From Opitutia bacterium (GTDB lineage Bacteria; Verrucomicrobiota; Verrucomicrobiia; Opitutales; Opitutaceae), in NCBI GenBank assembly GCA_025351035.1, contig JANXWT010000039.1, forward strand, positions 1 through 6,444: 6,444 nt of DNA, read 5' to 3'. Position numbers and translations under genes: made by a program. Shown piece by piece: positions 6,275 through 6,444 of the stretch. The notes under the pieces were generated by a model. That model searched no databases. It was not told where the DNA came from and worked only from the letters and a program-made list of their open reading frames with translations. How positions within the stretch are numbered: position 1 is the stretch's first letter; each line of letters begins with the position of its first letter.

Positions 6275-6444
6275 TCAGAGGCCGTGGGTTTGGAGGCCGG
6301 TGAAGATCTGTTGCAGGAGCGGCTCGTTGGCAAACTTGTCCCAGCTTTCATTGCTGGAAACCCGGATGAACATCTGCGCTCCCTCCTGACGAAATCCATA
6401 ACGCAGGGCGATCTTGACCAGCGCCGGCACGGAGTAGGGATCGC
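6275..6444 (-). CDS. Unidentified protein, C-terminal 55 residues (partial)
   Basis: The frame enters from the right edge and ends at TGA 6277-6275. The visible tail begins DPYSVPALVKIALRYGFRQE, continues GAQMFIRVSSNESW and ends LQTHGL. It is soluble-looking, with alternating beta/helix character and no membrane segment or Cys. Its composition is normal for a coding frame, and it joins the next gene with a 2-base gap, so it is a real gene in the same operon. I do not recognise the family. It does not look like the end of an ECF sigma factor (no region 4 helix-turn-helix), which matters for interpreting the RskA-like gene downstream. Confidence 0.65.
   Translation of the reverse strand, partial: DPYSVPALVKIALRYGFRQEGAQMFIRVSSNESWDKFANEPLLQQIFTGLQTHGL

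Noticed and set aside
6181..6399. Extension of the RskA-like protein to 6399 as a possible missing N-terminal domain
   Set aside because: The extra 73 residues show no HxxxCxxC zinc motif, look like out-of-frame translation, and overlap two better-supported genes.

Overview
The window is GC-rich, chromosomal-looking bacterial DNA with ordinary housekeeping and envelope genes. There is no sign of phage, transposon, CRISPR, tRNA or rRNA. Protein content (oxygen-dependent HemF, a FabV-type enoyl reductase, a secreted dipeptidyl peptidase IV and an RskA-like anti-sigma domain) indicates an aerobic Gram-negative bacterium. The gene style, base composition and near absence of Shine-Dalgarno sequences would suit Verrucomicrobia (Opitutaceae-like), but that assignment is inference.

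Layout, left to right. Positions 1-457 (minus) hold the N-terminal half of hemF, cut by the window edge. A 220-base divergent intergenic region (458-677) follows, with a good sigma70-like promoter for hemF and a palindrome just downstream of its expected start site. At 678-1397 (plus) is a six-helix membrane protein with a histidine-rich central loop and an apparent internal duplication, probably a metal or small-solute transporter of the broad LysE/NicO/DsbD type. Its stop codon lies inside a hairpin that may be its terminator. It converges on a minus-strand series read right to left: fabV (5469-4282), dtd (4157-3705) and a DPP IV-family S9 peptidase (3683-1479). dtd and the peptidase gene are 21 bases apart and probably co-transcribed. 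fabV and dtd are separated by 124 bases holding an inverted repeat and short tandem repeats.

Further right, also on the minus strand, is a tightly packed group: the C-terminus of an unidentified protein (from the edge to 6275), a 30-residue single-helix membrane peptide (6272-6180) and a membrane-anchored RskA C-terminal-domain protein lacking the usual zinc-binding anti-sigma domain (6180-5596). Gaps are 2 bases and a 1-base overlap, so these are almost certainly one translation-coupled transcript. It ends in a GC-rich hairpin before fabV.

For three genes the start was moved inward from the longest open frame because family alignment is decisive: fabV at ATG 5469 (catalytic Tyr falls at residue 235), dtd at GTG 4157 (active-site Thr falls at residue 80) and the RskA-like gene at ATG 6180. 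The least explained parts are the RskA-like/30-residue-peptide operon and the divergent His-rich membrane protein. The rest is conventional.
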